A stretch of 64,000 nucleotides of DNA from an uncultured Collinsella sp. (GCA_959599915.1 CAUGJE010000002.1:124001-188000); one strand, 5' to 3'. Positions 44,751 to 53,863 are shown, numbered from the stretch's first letter. Made by a program: numbers and translations. The notes: a model not told the origin generated them from the letters alone.

Positions 44751-46232
44751 TTAGCGATGGAAGAAACCACGGCGCTCAAACTTGGGCTCGCAGCACACGT
44801 TGATACCCAGTTTGCGCAGTACCGTCTCGTCCGTCGGCGAGATAATCACGCTAAAGAAGGCATCGCAACCGCGCAGCTGCTCCAGGCCCGAAAGGACGCG
44901 AGCGGCCGTCTCACTCGTGGCCGAGGTGATCGACAGCGCCATAAGCGTCTCGTCGGTGTGGAGGCGCGGGTTTTTGCTGCCCAGGAAATGCGTCTTGAGC
45001 TTGCTGATGGGCTCGATCGCCTCATCGCTAATGACCTCGAGCTCAAGGTCGACGCCCGAGACATGCTTTAGGGCGTTCATAATGAGCGAACTTGCGGCGC
45101 CCAGGCGCGTGGAGGTCTTACCGGTCACCACGGAGCCATCGGGCATGACCATGGCACCCACGGGACCACCCGTCAGCTGCTCCCTGGTGAGGGCCGCCGA
45201 GCGCGCCGGTGAGTAGTTCTTATCGATGCCGGCTTTCTTCATAATAATCTTGAGACGGTCGACTTGCTCATCGCCCACGCCGGTACGGCGCACATTTTCG
45301 ACCGCGGTAAAGTAGCGGCGGACGATCTCCATCTTGGAAGCGTCGCGGCAGGCATCGTCATCGGTGATGGCAAAGCCGACCATATTGACGCCCATGTCCG
45401 TAGGGCTCTGGTAGGGGCTCTTGCCCAGGATCTTTTCCATCAGGGCACGGACTACCGGGAAGGCCTCGACGTCGCGGTTGTAGTTGACCGTGGTCTTGTT
45501 GTAGGCCTCAAGGTGGAACGAATCGATGATATTGGCGTCGTCGAGGTCAGCCGTGGCGGCCTCGTAGGCAATATTGACCGGATGCGTCAGAGGAAGATTC
45601 CAGACCGGGAAGGTCTCAAACTTGGCATAGCCGGCGGCGGTACCGTGCTTATGCTCGTGATACAGCTGCGAAAGGCAAGTGGCGAGCTTGCCCGAGCCGG
45701 GGCCGGGTGCCGTCACGACAACGAGCGGACGCGTGGTCTCGACGAACTCGTTCTTGCCGTAGCCATCGTCGGACACGATCAGATCGACATCGTGCGGATA
45801 CCCCTCGATGGGATAGTGCAGCTTGGCAGGAATACCGAGCGCGTTCAGGCGGTTGCGGAACACATCGGCAGCAGGCTGGCCGGCGTACTGGGTGATAACC
45901 ACAGCCGCGACGGCAAAGCCGTTGCCGCGGAACAGGTCAACCAGGCGCAAAACGTCCTCGTCATAGGTAATGCCCAGGTCACCACGAGCCTTGTTTTTCT
46001 CGATGTGGTTCGCGTTGATCGCGATGATAACCTCAACATCGTCGGCGATGCTCTTGAGCATGCGAAACTTGCTATCCGGCTCAAAACCCGGCAGCACGCG
46101 GCTCGCGTGATAGTCATCGAACAGCTTGCCGCCAAACTCCAAATACAGCTTGCCGCCAAACTGCGAGATGCGCTCCTTAATGTGAGCAGCTTGCAGCTCG
46201 ATATACTTCGCATTGTCGAAACCCTGGCGCAT
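44751..46232 (-). CDS. DUF1846 domain protein
   Basis: A 493-residue cytosolic protein of the DUF1846 family, widespread in Firmicutes and Actinobacteria and of unknown biochemical function. The N-terminal half contains a probable nucleotide-binding region with VVTAPGPGSGKLATCLSQLYHEH. FPVWNLPLTHPVNIAYEAATADL and NRDVEAFPVVRAL are characteristic blocks. The C-terminal domain begins near residue 350. I chose ATG 46232 with GGGAG 8 bases upstream, rather than 46256. The upstream gap holds repeat copy B and the hairpin tract. Confidence 0.9.
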   Translation of the reverse strand: MRQGFDNAKYIELQAAHIKERISQFGGKLYLEFGGKLFDDYHASRVLPGFEPDSKFRMLKSIADDVEVIIAINANHIEKNKARGDLGITYDEDVLRLVDLFRGNGFAVAAVVITQYAGQPAADVFRNRLNALGIPAKLHYPIEGYPHDVDLIVSDDGYGKNEFVETTRPLVVVTAPGPGSGKLATCLSQLYHEHKHGTAAGYAKFETFPVWNLPLTHPVNIAYEAATADLDDANIIDSFHLEAYNKTTVNYNRDVEAFPVVRALMEKILGKSPYQSPTDMGVNMVGFAITDDDACRDASKMEIVRRYFTAVENVRRTGVGDEQVDRLKIIMKKAGIDKNYSPARSAALTREQLTGGPVGAMVMPDGSVVTGKTSTRLGAASSLIMNALKHVSGVDLELEVISDEAIEPISKLKTHFLGSKNPRLHTDETLMALSITSATSETAARVLSGLEQLRGCDAFFSVIISPTDETVLRKLGINVCCEPKFERRGFFHR

Positions 46233-46339
46233 GTATGGCTCCCGTCCCGTTTCCATTTAATGTTCTAGGCGATTATAACGGAGCCCGCCCCTCGCAATGC
46301 CCTAACCATCAACAGGCACCAACCAAACACGCCATCGAT

Positions 46340-46408
46340 AAGTTGCGGTGAAATAGTTCCTGTTTAACCCCTCAAGACGGCCAAACGGGAACTATTCCAC
46401 CGCAACTT
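46340..46408. repeat. Dispersed inverted repeat, TTGCGGTGG family, copy B
   Basis: AAGTTGCGGTGAAATAGTTCC (46340-46360) pairs with 46388-46408 with one mismatch, and is followed by CCCCTTTTTGG. Both arms and the trailing T-run match the copy at 7152-7220. Confidence 0.85.
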
Positions 46409-46482
46409 CCCCTTTTTGGTTCAAACAAACCTGGCCTTTGTATCAATAATGGAAACGCCGCAGGTGGAGCATAAGTCAGCGA

Positions 46483-46762
46483 AAGCCCGCCAGAGCGAGC
46501 AAGGTGACGTGAAAGAGGAGGGCATAGGCCTTTTGGCCATGCCCGACGATTGAACGTCAGATTGCCGCTCTGGCGGGCTTGCAGCGTCGAGTGATTCCGG
46601 CGTTTGGTAAAACGCCGGAACACAAGAGCGCCCCCTCCCGCGCACGGAACGGGAGGAGGCTAAAGGTAGGAGTCTACCGGTGGGGTTACCCCACCGGACA
46701 GACGATGACCAGGTGATCCTTTACAGGATCGTCATGGTTTCCGTGGGGTACCCAAGGGGTAC
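46483..46762 (-). other. Tract of seven consecutive hairpins after the ArcD-like gene
   Basis: In about 280 non-coding bases I find these stems: 46483-46497/46566-46580 (15 bp, perfect); nested 46520-46530/46535-46544; 46595-46605/46610-46620 (11 bp); 46634-46640/46650-46656; 46677-46686/46688-46697 (10 bp); 46705-46720/46725-46735 with a 5-base bulge; and 46748-46753/46757-46762. The last ends exactly at the stop codon of the upstream minus-strand gene. It could be a structured 3' UTR, a ncRNA or a terminator array. None has a good U-run. Confidence 0.7.
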
Positions 46763-48241
46763 TTAGAGCATCACGCAAGCGATGGTCAGGATGACGGCGC
46801 AGACGACGGAGAGAGCGACGATGAGCTTAAGCGCAAACTTGAGCCAGGTCGTCCACTCGATCTTGGCCAGGGCAAGACCGCCCATGATGGCGCCGGAGGT
46901 CGGGGTGAACAGGTTCACGACGCCGATGGCGGCGGAGAAGATCATGACCATGACCTCGGGCGAGAAGCCGAGCTTAACAGCCAGCGGTCCCATGATGGGC
47001 ATGGAGACAGTAGCCATACCGGAGGTCGAGGGGATCAGGAAGGACAGGCCGAAGTAGACCAGGAAGCTCATGGGAGCGAAGATCACGCCGGACAGGCCAG
47101 CCAGAGCATTGGCGGCAGCGTCGAGGACGTAGACGTCGAGGCCGGTGCTAGCCATGAGGACGGAGATACCACGGGCAAGAGCGATGACGAGGACAACGGA
47201 CATCATGTCGGCAGCGCCGGTGATGAAGGTGTTGACGATCTGCTTCTCGGACAGGCCACCGATGATACCGATCAGGATAGCCATGAGGAAGAACCAGGTG
47301 GAAGCCTCGTCGAAGTACCACTGGCCAATGGGCAGGCCGGTGATCAGGGCAGACCAACCCTGAACGATGGCGTTACCGTCGGCGTCATAGACAGCGCCAG
47401 CATCGAAGAAGTTGGCGACGCCCTCGTTGAGGTCGGCCAGCGGGATGAAGCCGACGATCATGACGACGAAGGTGAAGGCAAAGGCGATCAGAACACCCTT
47501 CTGACGACCGGTGAGCTTGACCTCCTTGTTAACCTCGGAAGCAGCCTTGCCGTGAGCCTCTTCGGCGTCCTTGAGCTCCTGCATCGAAAGGATGGTGGAA
47601 CCCTTGTCAGCCTTGACCTTCTTGGCATAGCTCATGACGAAGAAGATGGACATGGCAGTGGTAACAATCCACAGGACGGCACCGAGGCCGATGATGATGG
47701 ACTGGTTGACCTCAATGCCAACACCGGTCAGAGCGTCGACGGCAGCGCCGACGGCGAACGGGTTAACCGTGGAGCCGAGGCAGCCGCAGCCAGCGCCGAG
47801 CAGGACGGTAGCGGCGCCGACCATGGGGTCGAAGCCAGCAGCCATCATGGTAGCGGCGAGCAGGGCGTAGAAGGGAACGGTCTCCTCGCACATACCATAG
47901 GTGGTACCACCGAGGGAGAAGATGAGCATCAGCACGGGAATGAGCATGATCTCATTGCCCTTAAGCTTCTGCACCAGAACGGCAATGCCGTTGTCCAGGG
48001 CGCCGGTCTCGGTCATCATGCCGAGGAAGCCGCCGAGGATCATAACGAAGAGGCAGACGGGCAGAGCGTCAGCGAAGCCCTTGACCGGGGCGGTGCAGAA
48101 ATCGCTCAGGCGGGCAGCGGTAACCGCGCCACCGGACGTACCGGAGACGATAACGGTAACAACCGCGACAATTGCCAGCAGAGCAAGAAGAATGGTGAAC
48201 GATGAAGGCATACCGCGCTTTTTCTTAGCGGTCTCAGTCAT
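46763..48241 (-). CDS. YfcC/ArcD-type amino-acid antiporter
   Basis: A 492-residue integral membrane protein with about twelve helices, of the YfcC/DcuC-like (TIGR/COG1288) family. Members next to arginine deiminase genes act as arginine:ornithine antiporters. Blocks include SLGGTTYGMCEETVPFYALL, LLGAGCGCLGSTVNPFAVG, FLIPSTSGMATVSMPIMGPL and NLFTPTSGAIMGGLALAK, the re-entrant-like duplicated motifs of the family. ATG 48241 is 9 bases after GGGGGG. It is last in the arc locus; the substrate is inferred from neighbours. Confidence 0.85.
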   Translation of the reverse strand: MTETAKKKRGMPSSFTILLALLAIVAVVTVIVSGTSGGAVTAARLSDFCTAPVKGFADALPVCLFVMILGGFLGMMTETGALDNGIAVLVQKLKGNEIMLIPVLMLIFSLGGTTYGMCEETVPFYALLAATMMAAGFDPMVGAATVLLGAGCGCLGSTVNPFAVGAAVDALTGVGIEVNQSIIIGLGAVLWIVTTAMSIFFVMSYAKKVKADKGSTILSMQELKDAEEAHGKAASEVNKEVKLTGRQKGVLIAFAFTFVVMIVGFIPLADLNEGVANFFDAGAVYDADGNAIVQGWSALITGLPIGQWYFDEASTWFFLMAILIGIIGGLSEKQIVNTFITGAADMMSVVLVIALARGISVLMASTGLDVYVLDAAANALAGLSGVIFAPMSFLVYFGLSFLIPSTSGMATVSMPIMGPLAVKLGFSPEVMVMIFSAAIGVVNLFTPTSGAIMGGLALAKIEWTTWLKFALKLIVALSVVCAVILTIACVML

Positions 48242-48341
48242 AGTTCTCATCCCCCCTTCATAAATCATTTACTGATCTCACCCGAAGCGGCTCTTCCGTG
48301 CCGTGCATGTCGCTCGGTGCGAGATTTTTACCAGACAAAAG

Positions 48342-48373
48342 CGCTCGGGGTGCGCAGCAATGCACCCCGAGCG
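48342..48373 (-). terminator. Intrinsic terminator after ornithine carbamoyltransferase gene
   Basis: CGCTCGGGGTGC (48342-48353) and GCACCCCGAGCG (48362-48373), then TTTTGT on the minus strand. It lies between argF and the antiporter gene, so the latter may have its own promoter or depend on read-through. Confidence 0.85.
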
Positions 48374-48388
48374 AGATGCTAGAAGCTC

Positions 48389-49384
48389 TTACTTGAGCGT
48401 AGCGTACATGACAGCCTTGATGGTGTGCATGCGGTTCTCGGCCTCGTCGAAGACCTTGGAAGCGGGGCTCTCGAAGACCTCGTCGGTGACCTCCTGCTCG
48501 GTGATGCCGAACTGCTCGTACTTCTCTGCGCCAATCGTGGTGTTGGTGTCGTGGAAGCTGGGCAGGCAGTGTAGGAAGATGGCACCCGGGTTGGCCATAG
48601 CCATGACCTCGGAGGTAACACGATACGGGGTGAGCTGAGCGATGCGCTCGGCCCAGACCTCGTCAGGCTCGCCCATGGAGACCCACACGTCGGTGTAGAT
48701 AACGTCGGCACCGGTGACGCCGTCCTTGACGTCGGTGGTCAGCTTGATGGTGCAGCCGTTGGCCTCGGCGATGGGCTTGCAGGCCTCGATGACATCGTCG
48801 GCAGGCATGCACTCCTCGGGGCCGCAGGCCACGAAATTCATGCCGAGCTTGGAGCAGACGACCATGAGGGAGCGAGCAACGTTGTTCTTGCAGTCGCCCA
48901 TGAAGACGAGGGTCTTGCCCTTGATGTCGTAGTTGAAGTTCTCCTGGACGGTCAGGATGTCGGCGAGCATCTGGGTGGGATGCCACTCAGTGGTCAGGCC
49001 GTTCCACACGGGCACGCCGGACTTAGCAGCGAGCTCCTCGACATCGTCCTGGGCAAAGCCACGGAACTCGATGCCGTCATACATGCGGCCGAGAACGCGG
49101 GCGGTGTCCTCGATGGACTCCTTCTTGCCCATCTGCGACGAACCCGGATCGAGGTAGGTGACGCCCATGCCCAGATCCATGCCGCCGACCTCAAAGGCGC
49201 AGCGGGTACGAGTGGAGGTCTTCTGGAAGAGCAGAACGATGTTCTTGCCCTCGAGATAGCGGTGCGGAACGCCAGCGCGCTTCATGTCCTTGAAGTTCTT
49301 GGAGAGCTTGAGCAGGTACTCGATCTCCTCGGTGGTGAGGTCGAGGAGCTTGAGGAAGCTACGGCCGGAGAGGTTAACACCCAT
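48389..49384 (-). CDS. argF: Ornithine carbamoyltransferase (catabolic arrangement)
   Basis: In this context it probably converts citrulline and phosphate into ornithine and carbamoyl phosphate, the second step of the arginine deiminase pathway. In biosynthesis it runs in reverse. 331 residues. The carbamoyl-phosphate motif is STRTRCAFEV; then HPTQMLADILT, the ornithine-binding DVWVSMGEP, and HCLPSFHDT (usually HCLPAxHD). ATG 49384 follows AAAGGA. It is just downstream of arcA copy 1, which argues for the arcB role. No carbamate kinase gene is in the window. Confidence 0.95.
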   Translation of the reverse strand: MGVNLSGRSFLKLLDLTTEEIEYLLKLSKNFKDMKRAGVPHRYLEGKNIVLLFQKTSTRTRCAFEVGGMDLGMGVTYLDPGSSQMGKKESIEDTARVLGRMYDGIEFRGFAQDDVEELAAKSGVPVWNGLTTEWHPTQMLADILTVQENFNYDIKGKTLVFMGDCKNNVARSLMVVCSKLGMNFVACGPEECMPADDVIEACKPIAEANGCTIKLTTDVKDGVTGADVIYTDVWVSMGEPDEVWAERIAQLTPYRVTSEVMAMANPGAIFLHCLPSFHDTNTTIGAEKYEQFGITEQEVTDEVFESPASKVFDEAENRMHTIKAVMYATLK

Positions 49385-49448
49385 GGTTCGAATCCTTTCG
49401 AAAAAATGAATTACGTAAATAGTAGCGGTGCCCGTTTGACGGGCGAAA

Positions 49449-49477
49449 CCGGTGCGGTTGTAGGGGGACCGCACCGG
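49449..49477 (-). terminator. Hairpin between arcA copy 1 and argF
   Basis: CCGGTGCGGT/ACCGCACCGG (10 bp, perfect) directly after the arcA stop. There is no U-run, so it may be a partial terminator or an mRNA-stabilising stem. Confidence 0.6.
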
Positions 49478-49489
49478 AAACGGAAAGAC

Positions 49490-50731
49490 TTAGAGGTCCT
49501 CGCGCCAGAAGGGCATGCTCATGCAGCGCGGGCCGCCGCGGCCGCGGGAGAGCTCGGCGGAGGGCACGACGAGAAGGTCCAGGCCCTCCTTGTACAGCAC
49601 GTCGTTGGTGACGGTGTTGCGGGCGTAGACGCAGATCTTGCCGGGCTCGACGCACAGGGTGTTGGAGCCGTCGTTCCACTGCTCGCGGGAGGCCGCGATC
49701 GGGTCGCCGCCGCCGCAGGGGATCAGCTTGACCTGGTCGACGCCGGTGGCGTCCTCCAGGACGTGCTCGAGGGTGTCCTCGATCAGGCGGATGTTCACGT
49801 CGCCCGGGTTCTTGCCGGCGGTCAGCTCGTAGACGCGCAGGGTGCCCATGATGGCGGGGTGGATCGTGAACTTATCGACGTCGATCTGGGTGAAGACCGT
49901 GTCGAGGTGCATGAAGGCGCGCGAGACCGGGATGTCGAAGGCCAGGATGCGCTCGACCTTGGAGTCGGAGTTCCAGAAGATGTTCTGGGCCATGACGTCG
50001 ATAGCGGCGGCCTGGGTGCGCTGGGAGATGCCGACGGCGAGGGTCTTCTCGTTGATGTTCAGCACGTCGCCGCCCTCGGTGTGGAACTGGCAGTCGCGGC
50101 GGAAGTACAGGGAGACGTCCTTGTAGTCGGGGTGGTACTTGAAGACGTACTTGCCGTACAGGGTCTCGCGGTTGCGGGTGACCGAGTACATGCGGTTGAG
50201 GTTGACGCCCTCGCCGACGACCGCGAACGGGTCGCGGGTGAAGTAGAGGTTGGGCATCGGGTCGATGATCAGGTCGGACTCGGACTCGGAGTTGACCAGG
50301 GAGTCGAGGGTCGTGGACGCCGTGAGGGGCATGTCGATCTCGGCCTTGGTCATGCCGGCCATGGTCTTCTTGACGAACTCGAGGTTGTCCTCGATGGAGT
50401 CCAGCTTCTCGCGGACGATCTGCGGCATGTGCTGGCCGCGGATGCCGGCCTCGGCGATGTACTGGTCGGTGAACTCGGCGCGGGCGCCGGGGACCTGGTC
50501 GAACACCTCGGCGACGAGGTTCTCGAGGTAGAGGACCTCCACGCCCTGGTCCCTCAGGATCTGGGCGAAGGTGTCGTGCTCCTGCTGTGCGACCTCCAGG
50601 AACGGGACGTCGTCGAACAGGAGTCGCTCGAGCTCGTCGGGCGGCAGGTTGAGGAGCTCGTCGCCGGGACGGTGCAGGCAGACCTTCCTGAGCTTGCCGA
50701 TCTCGGAAGGCACGTGCAGACCTTTCGTCAT
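49490..50731 (-). CDS. arcA: Arginine deiminase, copy 1
   Basis: Hydrolyses arginine to citrulline and ammonia, starting the ATP-yielding ADI pathway. 413 residues. Guanidino-modifying enzyme residues are visible: FTRDPFAVVGEG (Asp), EGGDVLNINEKTLAVG, HLDTVFTQID (His) and the catalytic Cys403 in GGPRCMSMPFWRED. AGGAGG precedes the ATG. The coding sequence is identical in translation, and as far as I can read in nucleotides, to copy 2 at 52580-53821. The 1,267-base identity block runs 49489-50755. This copy leads into argF. Confidence 0.97.
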   Translation of the reverse strand: MTKGLHVPSEIGKLRKVCLHRPGDELLNLPPDELERLLFDDVPFLEVAQQEHDTFAQILRDQGVEVLYLENLVAEVFDQVPGARAEFTDQYIAEAGIRGQHMPQIVREKLDSIEDNLEFVKKTMAGMTKAEIDMPLTASTTLDSLVNSESESDLIIDPMPNLYFTRDPFAVVGEGVNLNRMYSVTRNRETLYGKYVFKYHPDYKDVSLYFRRDCQFHTEGGDVLNINEKTLAVGISQRTQAAAIDVMAQNIFWNSDSKVERILAFDIPVSRAFMHLDTVFTQIDVDKFTIHPAIMGTLRVYELTAGKNPGDVNIRLIEDTLEHVLEDATGVDQVKLIPCGGGDPIAASREQWNDGSNTLCVEPGKICVYARNTVTNDVLYKEGLDLLVVPSAELSRGRGGPRCMSMPFWREDL

Positions 50732-50775
50732 GGCCTCCTACCTTTCTTTCGGGCCCCTGTCAGGGCCGATTCGTT

Positions 50776-50879
50776 AGCGCCCCTCCGTGTGAGGCGTTAT
50801 TGCTGACGACATATTTATATCCAAAATCAGTCCATACTTCCACCTCGCCCCCGAACGGTTTTATATGAGGGGTGAACGG
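50776..50879 (-). promoter_or_regulatory. arcA copy 1 promoter region with 21-bp-spaced GAACGG repeats
   Basis: On the minus strand TATAAA (50819-50814) is a -10 box with a poor -35 (TGGAAG). Upstream are GAACGG words (plus strand 50853-50858 and 50874-50879) exactly 21 bases apart, and TTCCACCTCGCCCCCGAACG beginning at 50838. The same layout recurs before copy 2. It suggests an activator-dependent promoter. Confidence 0.65.
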
Positions 50880-51095
50880 CATACACATATACTTCACGCA
50901 TGGCACACTTTGATTTAATAAAGTGTATTTACGTGCTAAAACGCGTTTTCAATCCAAATAGCAAATGGAACTTAACTTTATTAAACCACCCTCAAATTGC
51001 ATATTTCTAATAAAGCTATGAATAGAATTAGCGATTCATGCCGCGTCTCAACCATTTTCATTTTTATTCAGAAAAAAGTTTGTCCTATTCATTTA

Positions 51096-51119
51096 TGGTA
51101 AACAAATTACCGTTTACCA
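51096..51119. promoter_or_regulatory. Palindromic operator-like site TGGTAAAC-N8-GTTTACCA
   Basis: Exact 8-bp inverted repeat (51096-51103/51112-51119) containing ACCGTTTACC, followed by ACCGTTCACCGG at 51130-51141. It resembles the GAACGG half-sites nearer the arcA promoter. The remaining AT-rich part of the 550-base gap (50880-51095 and 51142-51216) shows no gene. Confidence 0.5.
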
Positions 51120-51216
51120 GACGCTTGATACCGTTCACCGGAAGCTCAGTATAAGGCCCAGCGGATACCGGCTCGTTTTACGGCCCCATTTGTAACAACT
51201 TGACTTCTCGGTATAG

Positions 51217-51256
51217 AAAAACGGACCCGCTTCCCCTAGGGAAACGGGTCCGTTTT
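51217..51256 (-). terminator. Intrinsic terminator after aminotransferase gene
   Basis: AAAACGGACCCG pairs with CGGGTCCGTTTT around an inner TTCCC/GGGAA stem, with TTTTTC on the minus-strand exit. Confidence 0.9.
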
Positions 51257-51305
51257 CGATTATCTTCGTCCTATTTGGATAAGGCCCTCGAAGATCATCG
51301 GGATC

Positions 51306-52430
51306 CTAGCGATCAAACTCCGCCAGTGCCTCGCCCAAAAGCCTCAGGCCCTCGCGAAGAACGTCCTCGCTCGCGCAGTAGCCCAGGCGTGCGCCGCAGG
51401 GGAGCTCAAAGCGGCTGCCGGGAACCAGCAGCACTCCCCTCTCAGCCAACAGGCGCTTGCAGAACTCCTCGTCGTCCTCGGGGATATCTAGCTGGATAAA
51501 CGAGGTGGACACGCCCTGCGGGGCCGTCCAGGACACTCGATGCTGCGTATCGATCCAAGCCTGCGCGATATCGCGGTTGCCGAGCACAATCTTGCGGTTG
51601 CGCTCGAGAATCTCGTCCTTGTGCTCGAGTACGTAGGTCGCCAGGGCGTCGTTGAACACGCCGCCGCAAATCATGGTGTAGTCGCGATACGTGCGGATGC
51701 GGTTGGACACCTCTTCGTCGGCCACAACCCAGCCCACGCGGGCTGCAGGCGTCGAATAGGTCTTGGACACCGAGTTGGTGACAATGGCCTTCTCGTACAC
51801 GTCGGCCATCGACATAAAGGACTCGGTGTTCTCGAGCGGCAGATACACCTCGTCGCACAGCACGTAGGCGCCCACCGAACGGGCGATCTCGGCAATCTGG
51901 CCGAGCATATCGGCATCGAGCACCGTACCGATGGGGTTCGATGCGTTGTTGATGCAGATGAGCTTGGTGTTGGGGCGCACCAGGCGCTTGAACTGCTCGA
52001 TATCGGGCTTCCAGCCGAGTTCCTCGCGAAGCTCCCAATACTCGACCTCGGCGCCCAGCGTGCGCGGGATCTCGTAGAGCGGCGCGTAGGTGGGCCACTC
52101 GGCGATAACATGGTCGCCGGGCTCGACAACAGCCATGATGGCGTTGAGGTTAGCGCCCGTGCAGCCGTTGGTCTGCAGGATATGGTCGGGATTGACCTCA
52201 CGACGATAGAGCTTGGCGACCTCGGCCTTAAACTCCGGCGAACCCTCGATCCAGCCGTAGTTCATCTTCTCGCGGTCCAGGCGCTCGTAGAACGTGGCAC
52301 CGTCCTGCTCGTCAAGCGCACGCAGCTCGCCCATGGTGAGCGACGAGATCGTCGACTGAGCGATATCCCAGGTAGCGCTCTTCTCCCAAACGTTGAGCCA
52401 TTCCTCAACGCCAATCGTCTTGATGTCCAT
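51306..52430 (-). CDS. PLP-dependent class I/II aminotransferase between the two arcA copies
   Basis: A 374-residue fold-type I aminotransferase. PLP-contacting blocks: QTNGCTGANLNAIMAVV (phosphate loop), INNASNPIGTVLD, LCDEVYLPLE (Asp), and the Schiff-base Lys in NSVSKTYSTPAARVGW. The C-terminal Arg for the substrate carboxylate is in PGSRFELPCGARLGY. ATG 52430 follows AAGGAG. It has its own terminator and sits between identical arcA genes, so a link to arginine or ornithine metabolism is likely, but the substrate cannot be read from sequence. Confidence 0.9.
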   Translation of the reverse strand: MDIKTIGVEEWLNVWEKSATWDIAQSTISSLTMGELRALDEQDGATFYERLDREKMNYGWIEGSPEFKAEVAKLYRREVNPDHILQTNGCTGANLNAIMAVVEPGDHVIAEWPTYAPLYEIPRTLGAEVEYWELREELGWKPDIEQFKRLVRPNTKLICINNASNPIGTVLDADMLGQIAEIARSVGAYVLCDEVYLPLENTESFMSMADVYEKAIVTNSVSKTYSTPAARVGWVVADEEVSNRIRTYRDYTMICGGVFNDALATYVLEHKDEILERNRKIVLGNRDIAQAWIDTQHRVSWTAPQGVSTSFIQLDIPEDDEEFCKRLLAERGVLLVPGSRFELPCGARLGYCASEDVLREGLRLLGEALAEFDR

Positions 52431-52485
52431 GGCCAAGCTCCTTACAAAAGCAGTCATCCAATCGTGTTAACGTTCCTCATAGAAG

Positions 52486-52519
52486 ATTGGGGCGGTGCGA
52501 AAACCCGCACCGCCCCAAT
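52486..52519 (-). terminator. Hairpin after arcA copy 2
   Basis: Perfect 14-bp arms (52486-52499, 52506-52519; ATTGGGGCGGTGCG on the left). No U-run, but position and strength suit a terminator. Confidence 0.7.
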
Positions 52520-52579
52520 GAGAGACATCTAATGGCAGCTAGATGTATGTATTATGACCCGTACGGGTCCTTGAAGACC

Positions 52580-53821
52580 TTAGAGGTCCTCGCGCCAGAA
52601 GGGCATGCTCATGCAGCGCGGGCCGCCGCGGCCGCGGGAGAGCTCGGCGGAGGGCACGACGAGAAGGTCCAGGCCCTCCTTGTACAGCACGTCGTTGGTG
52701 ACGGTGTTGCGGGCGTAGACGCAGATCTTGCCGGGCTCGACGCACAGGGTGTTGGAGCCGTCGTTCCACTGCTCGCGGGAGGCCGCGATCGGGTCGCCGC
52801 CGCCGCAGGGGATCAGCTTGACCTGGTCGACGCCGGTGGCGTCCTCCAGGACGTGCTCGAGGGTGTCCTCGATCAGGCGGATGTTCACGTCGCCCGGGTT
52901 CTTGCCGGCGGTCAGCTCGTAGACGCGCAGGGTGCCCATGATGGCGGGGTGGATCGTGAACTTATCGACGTCGATCTGGGTGAAGACCGTGTCGAGGTGC
53001 ATGAAGGCGCGCGAGACCGGGATGTCGAAGGCCAGGATGCGCTCGACCTTGGAGTCGGAGTTCCAGAAGATGTTCTGGGCCATGACGTCGATAGCGGCGG
53101 CCTGGGTGCGCTGGGAGATGCCGACGGCGAGGGTCTTCTCGTTGATGTTCAGCACGTCGCCGCCCTCGGTGTGGAACTGGCAGTCGCGGCGGAAGTACAG
53201 GGAGACGTCCTTGTAGTCGGGGTGGTACTTGAAGACGTACTTGCCGTACAGGGTCTCGCGGTTGCGGGTGACCGAGTACATGCGGTTGAGGTTGACGCCC
53301 TCGCCGACGACCGCGAACGGGTCGCGGGTGAAGTAGAGGTTGGGCATCGGGTCGATGATCAGGTCGGACTCGGACTCGGAGTTGACCAGGGAGTCGAGGG
53401 TCGTGGACGCCGTGAGGGGCATGTCGATCTCGGCCTTGGTCATGCCGGCCATGGTCTTCTTGACGAACTCGAGGTTGTCCTCGATGGAGTCCAGCTTCTC
53501 GCGGACGATCTGCGGCATGTGCTGGCCGCGGATGCCGGCCTCGGCGATGTACTGGTCGGTGAACTCGGCGCGGGCGCCGGGGACCTGGTCGAACACCTCG
53601 GCGACGAGGTTCTCGAGGTAGAGGACCTCCACGCCCTGGTCCCTCAGGATCTGGGCGAAGGTGTCGTGCTCCTGCTGTGCGACCTCCAGGAACGGGACGT
53701 CGTCGAACAGGAGTCGCTCGAGCTCGTCGGGCGGCAGGTTGAGGAGCTCGTCGCCGGGACGGTGCAGGCAGACCTTCCTGAGCTTGCCGATCTCGGAAGG
53801 CACGTGCAGACCTTTCGTCAT
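52580..53821 (-). CDS. arcA: Arginine deiminase, copy 2
   Basis: 413 residues, identical to copy 1, including Cys403 and the AGGAGG ribosome site. The identity block is 52579-53845, ending 24 bases upstream of the ATG. Beyond it the promoter has diverged but retains the GAACGG spacing and leader hairpins. The two coding regions appear to be kept identical by recent duplication or gene conversion while the 5' regions evolve. It is the first gene of the arc locus and is followed by its own hairpin, so it is probably expressed separately from copy 1. Confidence 0.97.
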   Translation of the reverse strand: MTKGLHVPSEIGKLRKVCLHRPGDELLNLPPDELERLLFDDVPFLEVAQQEHDTFAQILRDQGVEVLYLENLVAEVFDQVPGARAEFTDQYIAEAGIRGQHMPQIVREKLDSIEDNLEFVKKTMAGMTKAEIDMPLTASTTLDSLVNSESESDLIIDPMPNLYFTRDPFAVVGEGVNLNRMYSVTRNRETLYGKYVFKYHPDYKDVSLYFRRDCQFHTEGGDVLNINEKTLAVGISQRTQAAAIDVMAQNIFWNSDSKVERILAFDIPVSRAFMHLDTVFTQIDVDKFTIHPAIMGTLRVYELTAGKNPGDVNIRLIEDTLEHVLEDATGVDQVKLIPCGGGDPIAASREQWNDGSNTLCVEPGKICVYARNTVTNDVLYKEGLDLLVVPSAELSRGRGGPRCMSMPFWREDL

Positions 53822-53863
53822 GGCCTCCTACCTTTCTTTCGGGCCTTACTGGCCGAATGTATC

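Noticed and set aside
46372..46645. Two 74-83-residue minus-strand frames in the hairpin tract
   Set aside because: They cross several stems, lack SD sites, and show no protein-like pattern.
46233..46762. CRISPR or tandem repeat array
   Set aside because: The hairpins differ in sequence and spacing; there is no repeated unit.
48980..50806. 608-residue plus-strand frame antisense to arcA copy 1, and its counterpart at 52487-53965
   Set aside because: Repetitive Val/Asp/Gly/Leu composition is typical of a GC-rich antisense shadow; both arise from the duplicated arcA gene.
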